Translations under genes and position numbers: made by a program
Shown: in pieces, positions 45,183 to 54,199 of the stretch
How the letters are laid out: each line of letters begins with the position of its first letter
How positions within the stretch are numbered: the first letter of the stretch is position 1
From: Lactococcus garvieae
GTDB taxonomy: Bacteria > Bacillota > Bacilli > Lactobacillales > Streptococcaceae
Length of the DNA stretch: 64,000 nucleotides
Reading direction: 5' to 3'
Assembly: GCF_016758115.1 (NCBI RefSeq)
Contig: NZ_WIVG01000001.1
Coordinates: 1-64,000 of the forward strand
The notes under the pieces: generated by a model
What the model was told of the DNA's origin: nothing
Databases searched by the model: none
What the model saw: the letters and a program-made list of their open reading frames with translations, nothing else

Positions 45183-46103
45183 TCAAAATTTCTTCAAATA
45201 AATTTTATCAATGTAATGGTTGGCAGCTTTGTGCAAGATGACTTCGGCGCGGTTACGTGTCGGCTCGATATAGTCGCGCAAGTTAGGCAGATTAGTATTT
45301 GTCCATGTTTGACGCGCGAGCTGCATCACTTCATCGTAAGGCATTTTCGTAAACTGGTGATAATAGTTATGAGGATCATTTTCAGCAAGTTTGAGTAGGC
45401 TGTCAAACCGTTCCAAGTACCATTTTTCAATCAAGTCCTCATCAGCATCAACATAAATAGAGAAGTCATAAAAATCACTGACATAAAGAAGTTCACTCTG
45501 CGGATTTTGGAGAACATTTATTCCCTCTAAAATCAAAATATCAGGCTGGTCGATAATCTGGGTTTTATCTTCGATGATGTCATAAGTTTCATGTGAATAA
45601 AGGGGGATTTCGCATCGCTCACTGTTTTTTACACGATAGAGAAAGTCTAAGAGGCGTTCCATGTCATAACTTTCAGGGAAGCCTTTACGGTCTAACATGT
45701 TACGCTCTTCTAAAATTGCTGTAGGATAAAGAAAACCGTCTGTTGTCACAAGCTCTACGCTTAATTTTTTAAATTCACGGGAAAGGAGGAGCTGAACGAG
45801 ACGCGCAGCAGTAGATTTTCCGACAGCGACAGATCCAGAAATCCCAATGATTAGTGGGGGCGTTTGAACAATTTTTTGTAAAAACAATCCTTTGGAGAAA
45901 CTTAAATCTTCGATATTCTTTTTATATAAACGTACCAAATGTATTAATGGGAGATAGACGTCAATAACGTCTTGCAGTGAAATTTCATCATTGAGTGAAC
46001 GAATGGCATCCAGCTCCTTATTTGTCAAGGGAACTATGGAAGACAGGTATAAATTTTGCCAAGTTTCTCGTGAGATTTCATCGTAATTAATGAATTTATT
46101 CAT
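45183..46103 (-). CDS. coaA: Pantothenate kinase, type I
   Basis: 306-residue kinase of the first step of coenzyme A synthesis, normally feedback-inhibited by CoA. The P-loop [12 protein letters not shown] is at residues 87-98. TTDGFLYP and the [14 protein letters not shown] segment, then ILEGINVLQ, are standard. The ATG at 46103 lacks a Shine-Dalgarno and is six bases behind TGCTAAAAT, so a leaderless mRNA is predicted. It diverges from the methyltransferase-pdp operon. Confidence 0.95.
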   Translation of the reverse strand: MNKFINYDEISRETWQNLYLSSIVPLTNKELDAIRSLNDEISLQDVIDVYLPLIHLVRLYKKNIEDLSFSKGLFLQKIVQTPPLIIGISGSVAVGKSTAARLVQLLLSREFKKLSVELVTTDGFLYPTAILEERNMLDRKGFPESYDMERLLDFLYRVKNSERCEIPLYSHETYDIIEDKTQIIDQPDILILEGINVLQNPQSELLYVSDFYDFSIYVDADEDLIEKWYLERFDSLLKLAENDPHNYYHQFTKMPYDEVMQLARQTWTNTNLPNLRDYIEPTRNRAEVILHKAANHYIDKIYLKKF

Positions 46104-46109
46104 AAGGAT

Positions 46110-46118
46110 ATTTTAGCA
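46110..46118 (-). promoter_or_regulatory. Extended -10 of coaA, six bases before the ATG
   Basis: Minus strand TGCTAAAAT, then atcctt, then the ATG at 46103. No Shine-Dalgarno. Confidence 0.65.
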
Positions 46119-46270
46119 TATTTTCCTTTTGTTTAAAAAATTTGTAGAAAGCAGATTAGCTTGCTATAGAGAGTGCATGAAATGAAAAAATACTCTAGCT
46201 ATAAAGTAAGAGTTTTTAAGTCCTTGATTACTATCTGTAAAGGTTTTCTGAGAAAAAATAAAATATTTTG

Positions 46271-46279
46271 TGATAAAAT
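46271..46279 (+). promoter_or_regulatory. Extended -10 of the nucleoside-salvage operon
   Basis: TGATAAAAT, eight bases before the ATG at 46288. No Shine-Dalgarno, so a very short or absent leader is also possible here. Confidence 0.55.
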
Positions 46280-46287
46280 AAAATGTA

Positions 46288-46893
46288 ATGGTAAAAACAA
46301 ATATGTATTATGAAGACAACCGTGATTTAGCACATGACGTGCAGGAGCTATCGGTTGAACTTTTGGGTCTTCCCCTACACTTTCTGACTGATGCAGGTGT
46401 ATTTTCTAAAAACGCTATTGATTATGGTTCACGTGTGTTGCTGGATAATTTTCAACCCGAAGGAGCGAAGACTTTGCTTGATGTAGGTTGTGGTTATGGC
46501 ACACTGGCTTTAACTTTAGCAAAAAAATATGGCTTGAAAGCCACACTTGTAGATGTAAATAGCCGTGCTCTTGATTTAGCAAAGAAAAATGCAGATAAAA
46601 ACAATATAAAAGTTGATAATATTTTTTTATCTAATATATATGATAATGTTGAACAAAGCTTTGATGCTATTATTTCAAATCCCCCTATTCGTGCGGGAAA
46701 AGAAGTGGTACATGCTATTTTATCTGATGCTTATATGCATTTAAATGATAATGGTCATTTGACAATCGTGATTCAGAAAAAACAGGGCGCGCCGAGTGCG
46801 CAAAAGAAAATGAATGCTGTCTTTGGCAACTGTGAGATTGTCGCGAAAGATAAAGGATATTACATTTTAAGGAGTTATAAGGAGAAACTATGA
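46288..46893 (+). CDS. RsmC-like SAM-dependent methyltransferase
   Basis: 201-residue class I methyltransferase with LLDVGCGYGTLAL as motif I and the NPPIRAG catalytic loop (N-P-P-I), as in RsmC-type enzymes that methylate rRNA guanines. The target is not certain. The ATG overlaps no upstream gene and lacks a ribosome binding site. The stop overlaps pdp by four bases, so it heads the pdp-deoC-cdd salvage operon, a common lactic acid bacteria arrangement. Confidence 0.87.
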   Translation: MVKTNMYYEDNRDLAHDVQELSVELLGLPLHFLTDAGVFSKNAIDYGSRVLLDNFQPEGAKTLLDVGCGYGTLALTLAKKYGLKATLVDVNSRALDLAKKNADKNNIKVDNIFLSNIYDNVEQSFDAIISNPPIRAGKEVVHAILSDAYMHLNDNGHLTIVIQKKQGAPSAQKKMNAVFGNCEIVAKDKGYYILRSYKEKL

Positions 46894-48182
46894 CCTACAG
46901 AATGGTAGACCTGATTCAAAAAAAACGAGATGGTGGTCACTTTGAGAAAGCTGAAATCGATTGGCTTATCTCTGGTTATACGACTGGCGAAGTTCCGGAT
47001 TATCAGATGGCAGCACTTGCAATGGCTATCTATTTTAAGGGTATGACGACAGAGGAAACAGCCAACTTAACCATGGCTATGGTTAAGTCAGGTAAAGAAT
47101 TTGATTTATCTGCCATCCCTGGTGTGAAGGTAGACAAACATTCGACTGGTGGTGTAGGTGATAAAGTAACGATTATTTTGGCCCCTTTAGTGGCGAGTTT
47201 TGATGTCCCTGTCGCTAAAATGTCCGGCCGTGGTTTAGGACATACAGGGGGCACGCTGGATAAGTTAGAATCTATTCCAGGTTTTGAAATTGAAAAAACA
47301 GAAGAAGACTTTATCAGCCAAGTAAAAGATTCAGGAATCGCGGTGATTGGTCAATCTGATGATTTGGTTAAAGCAGACAAACTCCTCTATGCCCTTCGAG
47401 ATGTGACAGCCACAGTCGATATTATTCCATTAATTGCAAGTTCTATCATGTCTAAAAAAATTGCTTCGGGCTCAAATGCCATTTTGCTTGATGTGACTGT
47501 TGGCGACGGGGCTTTCATGAAGAATATCGAAGATGCCCGACTTTTAGCGCGTACAATGGTTGACTTAGGAAAGGCTGTTGGTCGTGAAACAGTGGCAGTT
47601 CTAACAAATATGAACCAGCCTTTAGGATATGCCATAGGTAATCGTAATGAAATTACGGAAGCCGTGAATACGCTAAATGGTAAAGGAACATCGGAATTCC
47701 GTCACTTTATCGCTGAACTGGCTCAAATTATGCTTGGATTAGCAGGTGTAGAAAAAACTGTTCCAGAAATCATCGAAAATCTTGATAATGGTAAAGCTTA
47801 TGCCAAATTCCTTGCCATGTGTGAAGCACAACACGGGGATGCAACAGCCTTCAATCATTTGACTGCAGAATTAAATGTGGCACATACTGTGGAAATCCAT
47901 GCCGAGCGTGAAGGCTACATTACGCAAGAAAAAGCAATGGGTGTCGGTATTGTTGCGATGAAGCTTGGTGCAGGACGAGCAACCAAGGCAGATACAATCG
48001 ATTTTGAAGCAGGTATTAATTTGGCTAAAAAAGTGGGTGACTTCGTCCAAAAGGGTGATCTTATCGCCACACTTTATAGTAATCGTGAAATTACACCAGA
48101 ATTGATTACGGAGTTTAAGAACAATATCGAAATTTCTGACCAGCAAGTTCATGCACCTGAAATTTTGGAAATTATTCGCTGA
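46890..48182 (+). CDS. pdp: Pyrimidine-nucleoside phosphorylase
   Basis: 430-residue enzyme that splits uridine, thymidine and deoxyuridine with phosphate. The RMVDLIQKKRDGGHF N terminus, the MSGRGLGHTGGTLDKLESIPGF signature and KHSTGGVGDKVTI phosphate-binding motif are intact. AAGGAG is upstream, and it overlaps the methyltransferase (ATGA) and the next small gene (TGATG). Confidence 0.95.
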   Translation: MTYRMVDLIQKKRDGGHFEKAEIDWLISGYTTGEVPDYQMAALAMAIYFKGMTTEETANLTMAMVKSGKEFDLSAIPGVKVDKHSTGGVGDKVTIILAPLVASFDVPVAKMSGRGLGHTGGTLDKLESIPGFEIEKTEEDFISQVKDSGIAVIGQSDDLVKADKLLYALRDVTATVDIIPLIASSIMSKKIASGSNAILLDVTVGDGAFMKNIEDARLLARTMVDLGKAVGRETVAVLTNMNQPLGYAIGNRNEITEAVNTLNGKGTSEFRHFIAELAQIMLGLAGVEKTVPEIIENLDNGKAYAKFLAMCEAQHGDATAFNHLTAELNVAHTVEIHAEREGYITQEKAMGVGIVAMKLGAGRATKADTIDFEAGINLAKKVGDFVQKGDLIATLYSNREITPELITEFKNNIEISDQQVHAPEILEIIR

Positions 48183-48376
48183 TGAAAAATGAACTTCCCC
48201 CTATTCCCACCGGAATAAAAGCTCTACAAAGTATAGCAGGTGCTGCACTTGGGGCAATTGGAATGAATCTTTGGGCACAGAATACGTTGCTCAAAATAGC
48301 CCTTTTTATTCTTATCTTTATCTCGGTTTATACGATGATTGGGATGCTATACCTTAAAAGTCGCAAGCCCAAATAA
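48182..48376 (+). CDS. Small membrane protein
   Basis: 64-residue protein with a hydrophobic stretch from about residue 14 to 58, interpreted as two helices around an Asn-Gln turn, and a basic C-terminal tail. Not recognised. It starts with a one-base overlap with the pdp stop and precedes deoC by 72 bases, so it is cotranscribed with nucleoside salvage genes. Confidence 0.6.
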   Translation: MKNELPPIPTGIKALQSIAGAALGAIGMNLWAQNTLLKIALFILIFISVYTMIGMLYLKSRKPK

Positions 48377-48404
48377 AATTTTAATGTTCACAACTAAAGC
48401 GAAC

Positions 48405-48424
48405 TTTATAGTCCGCACTATAAA
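48405..48424 (+). promoter_or_regulatory. Inverted repeat before deoC
   Basis: TTTATAGT and ACTATAAA, perfect 8-base arms with CCGC between, 25 bases before the deoC ATG. It may be an operator or an mRNA stabilising hairpin. Confidence 0.4.
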
Positions 48425-48448
48425 TAATAACTAGGAGAAGACCTAAAA

Positions 48449-49111
48449 ATGAAAATCAATCAATACATTGACCACACTATCCTCAAAGCTGATGCTACAC
48501 AAGAAAAAGTGCAAGCTATCGTTGATGAAGCAAAAAAATACAAATTCGCAAGTGTTTGTATCAATCCAACCTGGGTAGCATTTGCTGCTGAACAACTCAA
48601 AGATGAAGTTTCAAAAGTATGTACAGTCATCGGTTTCCCTCTCGGAGCAAACACTTCAGAAGTCAAAGCCTTTGAAGCCGCGGATGCAATCAAAAAAGGT
48701 GCAGACGAAGTGGATATGGTGATTAATATTGGTGCAGCTAAAGACGGTAAATGGGACTTAGTAGAAAGTGATATCGCAGCAGTTAATGCTGTTAAGGATG
48801 GCCGTATCCTTAAAGTTATTATCGAAACAAGTCTTTTGACAGATGAAGAAAAAGTCAAAGCTTGTCAAGCAGCACAACGTGCTGGCGCAGATTTTGTTAA
48901 GACATCAACAGGCTTTTCAACAGCTGGTGCTAAAGTTGAAGATGTAAAATTGATGCGTGAAACGGTTGGACCTGACATGGGTGTCAAAGCTTCAGGCGGT
49001 ATCCGCAATCTTGAAGATGCTAAGGCTATGATTGCAGCTGGAGCAAACCGTTTGGGCTGTTCATCAGGTGTCGCTATCATGGAAGGTGAAACTGCCAATG
49101 CCAGCTACTAA
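48449..49111 (+). CDS. deoC: Deoxyribose-phosphate aldolase
   Basis: 220-residue aldolase that splits deoxyribose-5-phosphate into acetaldehyde and glyceraldehyde-3-phosphate. The Schiff-base lysine is K151 in [13 protein letters not shown], and [12 protein letters not shown] and KASGGIR are also active-site motifs. It overlaps cdd by 14 bases. It follows pdp to complete the pathway from nucleosides to glycolysis. Confidence 0.96.
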   Translation: MKINQYIDHTILKADATQEKVQAIVDEAKKYKFASVCINPTWVAFAAEQLKDEVSKVCTVIGFPLGANTSEVKAFEAADAIKKGADEVDMVINIGAAKDGKWDLVESDIAAVNAVKDGRILKVIIETSLLTDEEKVKACQAAQRAGADFVKTSTGFSTAGAKVEDVKLMRETVGPDMGVKASGGIRNLEDAKAMIAAGANRLGCSSGVAIMEGETANASY

Positions 49112-49490
49112 AGAACTTATTGAAGCAGCACGTGAAGCGAGCAGCCATGCTTATGTCCCTTATTCACATTTTCCTGTAGGTGCAGCGTTGGTAGCTACGG
49201 ATGGTAAAGTTTATCAAGGCTGTAACATTGAGAATGCGAGTTTTGGCTTAAGCAATTGCGCAGAGAGGACAGCTATTTTTAAGGCCGTATCCGAAGACCA
49301 TTTGGAATTTTCAAGTCTGTATATTTATGGAGAAACTGCCGCTCCCATCAGTCCTTGTGGTGCATGTCGTCAAGTGATTTCAGAATTTTGTGATGCAGAT
49401 ATGCCTGTTTATTTGTTGTCCAAGTCAAAAGAAGTGAAAGCAACAACTGTTGGGGAATTATTGCCGTATTCGTTCCAAGAATTGGAATGA
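49098..49490 (+). CDS. cdd: Cytidine deaminase
   Basis: 130-residue small homotetrameric cytidine deaminase. Zinc ligands C54 with catalytic E56 (NCAERTA) and C87/C90 (PCGACRQ) are present, plus [10 protein letters not shown] and [10 protein letters not shown] for nucleoside binding. Start at ATG 49098, inside deoC. Last gene of the salvage operon; its terminator overlaps the bmpA PurBox. Confidence 0.95.
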   Translation: MPATKELIEAAREASSHAYVPYSHFPVGAALVATDGKVYQGCNIENASFGLSNCAERTAIFKAVSEDHLEFSSLYIYGETAAPISPCGACRQVISEFCDADMPVYLLSKSKEVKATTVGELLPYSFQELE

Positions 49491-49517
49491 TAAGCTAAAA
49501 TCACCTGTAAATTTGCT

Positions 49518-49530
49518 ATTTCCGAACAAA
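49518..49530 (+). promoter_or_regulatory. PurBox upstream of the BmpA lipoprotein gene
   Basis: ATTTCCGAACAAA matches AWWWCCGAACWWT at 12 of 13 positions. Its centre is about 75-76 bp upstream of the start inferred from TAAAAT at 49587. Confidence 0.7.
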
Positions 49531-49554
49531 GATGCGGATAAATTTCGCATTTTT
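49528..49554 (+). terminator. Terminator of cdd, inside the bmpA control region
   Basis: AAAGATGCG and CGCATTTTT arms (with a G-U pair), loop GATAAATTT. The 5' arm shares three bases with the PurBox. Confidence 0.75.
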
Positions 49555-49563
49555 GTTTTTAGC

Positions 49564-49592
49564 TTGAATTAATATATAAAATAGCTTAAAAT
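49564..49592 (+). promoter_or_regulatory. bmpA promoter
   Basis: TTGAAT (49564-49569), 17 bases, TAAAAT (49587-49592). Confidence 0.65.
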
Positions 49593-49663
49593 AAACTTAT
49601 AGATAAAAGCTCTTATCTTGTAAGAGTTTAAAAAAATTTTAAAATTTGGAGGAAAACGTTTCC

Positions 49664-50716
49664 ATGAAAAAACGTATTTTCGCAGTTGGTGCTTTGGCAC
49701 TTGCATCAGTAGCAGTTTTGGCTGGTTGTCGTGGGCGTGATGCAGCTTCAGGGGGTGAAGCAAAAACAGATCTCAATGTAGCGATGATTACCGATACTGG
49801 TGGTGTTGATGACCGTTCATTCAACCAATCAGCATGGGAAGGCTTGCAAGCTTGGGGGAAAGAAAATAACCTTTCAAGAGGTAAAGGCATCAACTATTTC
49901 CAATCAAATTCAGCTTCTGACTACACAGCAAACTTTAACTCAGCAGTTTCTGGTGGTTATAACCTAATATTTGGTATTGGTTTTGGTCTTCAAGAAGCAA
50001 CTTCACAGGCTGCTAAAAACAATCCAGATACTAAGTTTGCCATCATTGACTCTGTGATTGAAAACCAGCAAAATGTCGTTTCTGCAACATTTGCTGACCA
50101 AGAAGCTGCTTATCTCGCTGGTGTTGCCGCAGCTAAAACAACCAAGACAGATCACGTTGGTTTCATCGGAGGTGTTGCCTCAGACATCATCACAGCCTTT
50201 GAAGTTGGTTTCCAAGAAGGTGTTAAGTCTGTCAATCCAAACATCAAAGTAGATGTTCAATATGCTGGTTCATTTAGCGATGCAGGTAAAGGTAAAACAA
50301 TCGCATCAGCTATGTACTCTAGCGGTGCAGATATCATCTATCAAGCTGCAGGTGGTGTAGGAACAGGTGTATTTACAGAAGCACGTGTACTTAATGAAAC
50401 AAAAAACGAAGCCGATAAGGTTTGGGTAATCGGTGTTGACCGTGACCAAGAAGCAGACGGAAACTTCAAATCAAAAGACGGTAAAGAATCTAACTTTGTC
50501 TTAGCTTCTACACTTAAAGAGGTTGGAAATGTCGTCAAAGACGTCTCAAACAAGGTAAAAGATGACAAGTTCCCTGGTGGCGAAATTCTTAAATACGATT
50601 TGAAAAACTCAGGTGTCGATCTTGCGCGTAACAATACTTCAGACGAAGCATGGAAAGCTGTTGAAGCTGCCAAACAAAAGATTATTGATGGTGAAATAAC
50701 AGTTCCAGCTAAATAA
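49664..50716 (+). CDS. bmpA: BmpA-family nucleoside-binding lipoprotein
   Basis: 350-residue lipoprotein with signal MKKRIFAVGALALASVAVL and lipobox LAGC. The BmpA/Med periplasmic-binding fold is visible in MITDTGGVDDRSFNQSAWEG, ADQEAAYLAGVAA and GFIGGVASDII. In lactococci it feeds nucleosides to the NupABC-type transporter, but no permease or ATPase gene follows here; a terminator comes directly. The PurBox predicts PurR activation. A cre-like sequence spans the ribosome site at 49651-49664. Confidence 0.92.
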   Translation: MKKRIFAVGALALASVAVLAGCRGRDAASGGEAKTDLNVAMITDTGGVDDRSFNQSAWEGLQAWGKENNLSRGKGINYFQSNSASDYTANFNSAVSGGYNLIFGIGFGLQEATSQAAKNNPDTKFAIIDSVIENQQNVVSATFADQEAAYLAGVAAAKTTKTDHVGFIGGVASDIITAFEVGFQEGVKSVNPNIKVDVQYAGSFSDAGKGKTIASAMYSSGADIIYQAAGGVGTGVFTEARVLNETKNEADKVWVIGVDRDQEADGNFKSKDGKESNFVLASTLKEVGNVVKDVSNKVKDDKFPGGEILKYDLKNSGVDLARNNTSDEAWKAVEAAKQKIIDGEITVPAK

Positions 50717-50717
50717 T

Positions 50718-50773
50718 TATACCAATTATGTAAACCAGCTATTGTAGCTGGTTTTTTATTTAAAATTGGTATA
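50718..50773 (+). promoter_or_regulatory. Inverted repeat pair around the bmpA terminator, likely GntR operator
   Basis: TATACCAATT (50718-50727) and AATTGGTATA (50764-50773) are perfect ten-base inverted arms. The second overlaps the TATAAT (50772-50777) of the GntR gene. ATTGGTATA resembles half-sites of HutC/NagR-type regulators. Confidence 0.45.
50732..50757 (+). terminator. Terminator after bmpA
   Basis: AAACCAGC (50732-50739) and GCTGGTTT (50747-50754), loop TATTGTA, T tail. Confidence 0.85.
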
Positions 50774-50806
50774 TAATAAGTAAAAAACGGTGCAAAGGGA
50801 GACAGC

Positions 50807-51514
50807 ATGCAGAGAAGTAACCTTCCGAATTATGTAAGGATTCATGATGCGATAAAAGAAGAGGTTGAAAAAGCAGTTTGGAAAATTGGAGAACGCTTGC
50901 CGAGCGAACGGGATTTGGCTGAACGTTTTGGTGTGAGTCGTATGACAGCACGGCAAGCAGTGACTTCACTCGTTGATGAAGGAATTTTGGAGCGCCGTGT
51001 TGGAAGCGGTACTTATGTAGCGAGTCGGCGAGTTCGCGAAAAGATGCGCGGGACAACCTCATTTACAGAGATTGTCACTGCTCAGGGTAAAACACCTTCT
51101 ACAGAACTTCTAAGTTATCTCAAGACATTACCTAATGAAGTTGAGTGCGAAAAGCTACAGATTACTAAAGACAGGGCAATTATTCGTATGGAGCGTGTCC
51201 GCTATGCAGATCAAGTTCCTATTTGCTACGAGGTGGCAAGTATTCCTTATGATTTGGTGAAGCCTTTCGAAAAGAAAAGTATCACTTCTAACTTTTTTAA
51301 TACTTTAACCCAGGCAGGATATGTGATTGAGCATAGTCAGCAGATTATTTCAGCTAAAAAGGTAAGTACAGAAGTAGCTGAATATTTAAAAATAAAATCC
51401 GGTGATGCTATTTTAGGATTGACACAGATTTCATACTTATCAGATGGCTGCGCTTTTGAATATGTATTGTCGCAATATGTTGGTGATCGCTTTGAATTTT
51501 ATCTTGAAAGATAG
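50807..51514 (+). CDS. GntR/HutC-family transcriptional regulator
   Basis: 235-residue regulator with a winged helix at the N terminus (GERLPSERDLAERFGVSRMTARQAVTSLVDEG, then ERRVGSGTYVA wing) and a UTRA effector domain from about residue 90. It resembles NagR/YvoA-like members, which sense sugar phosphates, but the ligand is not known. AAAGGGAG precedes the ATG. The inverted ATTGGTATA arms upstream suggest autoregulation and possibly an effect on bmpA read-through. Confidence 0.88.
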   Translation: MQRSNLPNYVRIHDAIKEEVEKAVWKIGERLPSERDLAERFGVSRMTARQAVTSLVDEGILERRVGSGTYVASRRVREKMRGTTSFTEIVTAQGKTPSTELLSYLKTLPNEVECEKLQITKDRAIIRMERVRYADQVPICYEVASIPYDLVKPFEKKSITSNFFNTLTQAGYVIEHSQQIISAKKVSTEVAEYLKIKSGDAILGLTQISYLSDGCAFEYVLSQYVGDRFEFYLER

Positions 51515-51572
51515 AGTGAAAAAACCTTTATTCAGTGTCGCTGATGCAAAATCTCGGTTTATTTATGCACAT

Positions 51573-51612
51573 AAAAATGGAACCACTTAAGCGTGTGCGG
51601 TTCCATTTTTTA
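51573..51612. terminator. Bidirectional terminator between gntR and the histidine kinase
   Basis: AAAAATGGAACC (51573-51584) with GGTTCCATTTTT (51599-51610), perfect 12-bp stem, 14-base loop. Confidence 0.85.
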
Positions 51613-51663
51613 TTTTCACAATTTGTTGTCAATTTTTAGCAGTTTTACTTTCATAAAGCTTTT

Positions 51664-53226
51664 TTACAAGGTAACTGTGAAAGTTGTTCCTTTACCGGGA
51701 ACACTAATCACATCGATATGTCCTTGTAGCTCTCTTACATTTTTATCAACGATTGATAATCCAAGTCCTGTTCCTGTCACTTGTGTTCGGCCTTCATCCA
51801 CTCGATAGAAACGCTCAAAGATTCTAGACTTTTCAATTTCTGTCAGACCAGGTCCATTATCAGTTACGGTGAAAATAACTTTCTTCTTATCTTTATGGAG
51901 ACCGACAAATATCTTTCCATGCTCATCGGTGTATTTTATAGCATTTTCAATCAGATTTTCAAAAATACTGTGCACCATTTGACGATTTGTCACTTGGGAA
52001 ATATTCGAAATTTTTGTCTGGAGGAACAAGTGCTTTTCATCGAGTAACGGTTGAGAGGTGCTTAGAATCTCCTCGACAAGGGCTGTAAGATTAATTTTTT
52101 TCTTTTCAATGTGAATGTTTTGTTTGGTCAAGAGCAGAGTATCCTGAACTAAGTCAATCAGGCGAGAACTTTCCTTACTGATAATCTTCGAAAATTCTTG
52201 CCGGTCAGCTTCAGGAAGAGAGTTGTCTTTAAGCAACTCAGCAAAGCCTTTGATTGAAGTCAACGGTGTTTTTAACTCATGACTGACGTTCGCAATAAGT
52301 TCATTATGCGCATTAAGAGTACGTTTAAAAGCTGTAATATCAAGTAGAGTAACTAAGAAGCGATTGTCCAAATCAGGAAGCGGTGAAATACGGACTTGAT
52401 AATAGGCATTTATATTTTCGAAATAGAAATCCTTTTCCTGAGTTGTTGGATTAAGCATCTTATCCACCAAGAAAGTTAAGAAGTCCGCATAAGGACTGAA
52501 AATGTCGAGATTGTGTGTGTCTGCAAATTCATTTTTAAAAGCAGCATTTGTTTTACGAATCTTGCCTTTGGCATTGTAAATAAAGATGGGAAACTGGAAG
52601 AGCTCAATAAATTCGTAAATATTTTCTTTCTTTTCACTGTGCGACAAAATCTGATTTTGAATATATTCGCCCAAAGAATTGAGAGCAGATGTCACTTTGT
52701 CATCATTTTCACTCATCAGATAGCTCTGTGTTAGAGGACTACGTTCAATATTCTTTATTTTAGCAACAATATCCTGTGTAAAGAGATAGTTACGTCTGGC
52801 GTGAACAAAAACATAGAAGGCACAAGCAAGATAAACGAGTGTAGCAAAACCTCCCACCATCAGATTAGTGAACCAAGGGGAGGTACGACTATCAACAGCA
52901 TGGAGATATGCGGTTATTACACCGTCTTTACGTATTGGACTGGTGATTTCGATAGAGTGACGAGTGACGGCTTGTGCATATTCAGCTCCCGCGTCAATCT
53001 TTTTAGTTTCCTCATTTCGTGTGCTTGCAGGCCAATACTGGAACTTGCTAGGTAGAGCGGAATCAGGGTGCTCTGAAAGGAATGTTTTAGTCGTTTCAAT
53101 CGCGTGTAAAACACGGTTTGTATCTGTTTTTAGAATCTGTATGTTGAGAAAAACGAGCAAAGTTACAGTCGCAACAAGATAAATAACTGTCGAAATTACA
53201 ATGTTTTTAAGCTTTATTTTTTTCAT
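51664..53226 (-). CDS. PhoR-like sensor histidine kinase
   Basis: 520-residue kinase with two membrane helices (about residues 10-30 and 125-150) around an extracellular sensor domain, a PAS domain, and the kinase core. H316 in NVSHELKTPLTSIKGF is the phosphorylation site. N box ENLIENAIKYTDEHG and DNGPGL, GTGLGLSIV complete the ATPase. Start taken at ATG 53226; a TTG at 53244 is also in frame. It overlaps the response regulator gene. The signal is unknown. Confidence 0.88.
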   Translation of the reverse strand: MKKIKLKNIVISTVIYLVATVTLLVFLNIQILKTDTNRVLHAIETTKTFLSEHPDSALPSKFQYWPASTRNEETKKIDAGAEYAQAVTRHSIEITSPIRKDGVITAYLHAVDSRTSPWFTNLMVGGFATLVYLACAFYVFVHARRNYLFTQDIVAKIKNIERSPLTQSYLMSENDDKVTSALNSLGEYIQNQILSHSEKKENIYEFIELFQFPIFIYNAKGKIRKTNAAFKNEFADTHNLDIFSPYADFLTFLVDKMLNPTTQEKDFYFENINAYYQVRISPLPDLDNRFLVTLLDITAFKRTLNAHNELIANVSHELKTPLTSIKGFAELLKDNSLPEADRQEFSKIISKESSRLIDLVQDTLLLTKQNIHIEKKKINLTALVEEILSTSQPLLDEKHLFLQTKISNISQVTNRQMVHSIFENLIENAIKYTDEHGKIFVGLHKDKKKVIFTVTDNGPGLTEIEKSRIFERFYRVDEGRTQVTGTGLGLSIVDKNVRELQGHIDVISVPGKGTTFTVTL

Positions 53227-53911
53227 CAGAGAAGTAATACCCAAATCCTCGTTTTGTTTTTATAAATTGATTGTCTAACTTTTTACGAATCTTACTGATC
53301 AAAACGTCAATAGTCCGTGTTTCTGCAGCAGAAGATATTCCCCAAAAATGTTGGAGCAATTCTTCACGCGAAACAACATCACCCGAGCGATCAATCAAAA
53401 GTTCCAAAATTTCGAATTCACGCTTGGTCAAATCTAAAGGCTTTCCATCAAATATACAAACTTTTTTTGTAAAGTCTAGTTCTAGACGATCGAACTTTAC
53501 TTTGGATTTTTCCAAAACTTTTTCATTTCCTAAAGTCTGATTATAGTATTGATGACGACGAATGAGCGCATTAGCCCTTACGATTATCTCTTTTAGAGGT
53601 GTTGCCTTGTCCAAATATTCATCAGAACCCGAATTGAGTCCTGTCAGCTTCATTTCCTCATCATCTCGTGCGGTGAGGATTAAAATAGGCGTGAAATTCT
53701 GTTTTTTACGTAAAATTTCCGTCACCTCAATACCAGAAAGCTCAGGCATCATCAAATCCAGCAAGATGAGGTCGTAATGATTTTTCTTAGCTTTCTCTAA
53801 GGCTTGCTTTCCACCGCTGACAGTTGTAACCTCAAAATCATTCTGCCGAAAGTTGTAAGAAAGTAAGGTTAAAATCGAACGATCATCATCCGCAATTAGA
53901 ATCTTTTTCAT
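53207..53911 (-). CDS. OmpR-family response regulator
   Basis: 234-residue regulator. The receiver has the acidic pocket ADDD (8-10), the phosphorylation site D52 and a conserved Lys (K102). The usual Lys-Pro-Phe after it is Lys-Ala-Thr here. The C-terminal winged helix ends TRTIDVLISKIRKKL and KTKRGFGYYF. The start ATG 53911 is six bases after TGCTATAAT, with no Shine-Dalgarno, so it is probably leaderless. Paired with the kinase downstream by overlap. Which genes it controls is not visible. Confidence 0.9.
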   Translation of the reverse strand: MKKILIADDDRSILTLLSYNFRQNDFEVTTVSGGKQALEKAKKNHYDLILLDLMMPELSGIEVTEILRKKQNFTPILILTARDDEEMKLTGLNSGSDEYLDKATPLKEIIVRANALIRRHQYYNQTLGNEKVLEKSKVKFDRLELDFTKKVCIFDGKPLDLTKREFEILELLIDRSGDVVSREELLQHFWGISSAAETRTIDVLISKIRKKLDNQFIKTKRGFGYYFSDEKNKA

Positions 53912-53917
53912 TTCTCT

Positions 53918-53926
53918 ATTATAGCA
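53918..53926 (-). promoter_or_regulatory. Extended -10 of the response regulator, six bases before the ATG
   Basis: Minus strand TGCTATAAT, then agagaa, then the ATG at 53911. The 53927-54199 region upstream shows no gene. Confidence 0.65.
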
Positions 53927-54199
53927 TATGTGTAGCATGACAATCATTGATTATTATCTAATTTAAAGTGCAGATACTGTTTTTTTATGAACGCGTAGCT
54001 AGCTGTTGTTCATTAGAACTGGAAGTTTGTGTTTGACTGGATAAGTTATATCTGTAAAGAGAGCCTAACATCTATAGAGGTGTACTTATGATTACAGCAA
54101 GAATTATGATAGAATTATAAAAGATAGGGAATTTATGTTATGAATAAATTTGAAAATGAATGTTAAAAAACAGACATTTTCTTAGAATGCCAGGAAGTT

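Noticed and set aside
49651-49664. cre site over the bmpA ribosome binding site
   Set aside because: The minus-strand TGGAAACGTTTTCC lacks the final A and has a mismatch in the left arm; kept only as a remark in the gene entry.
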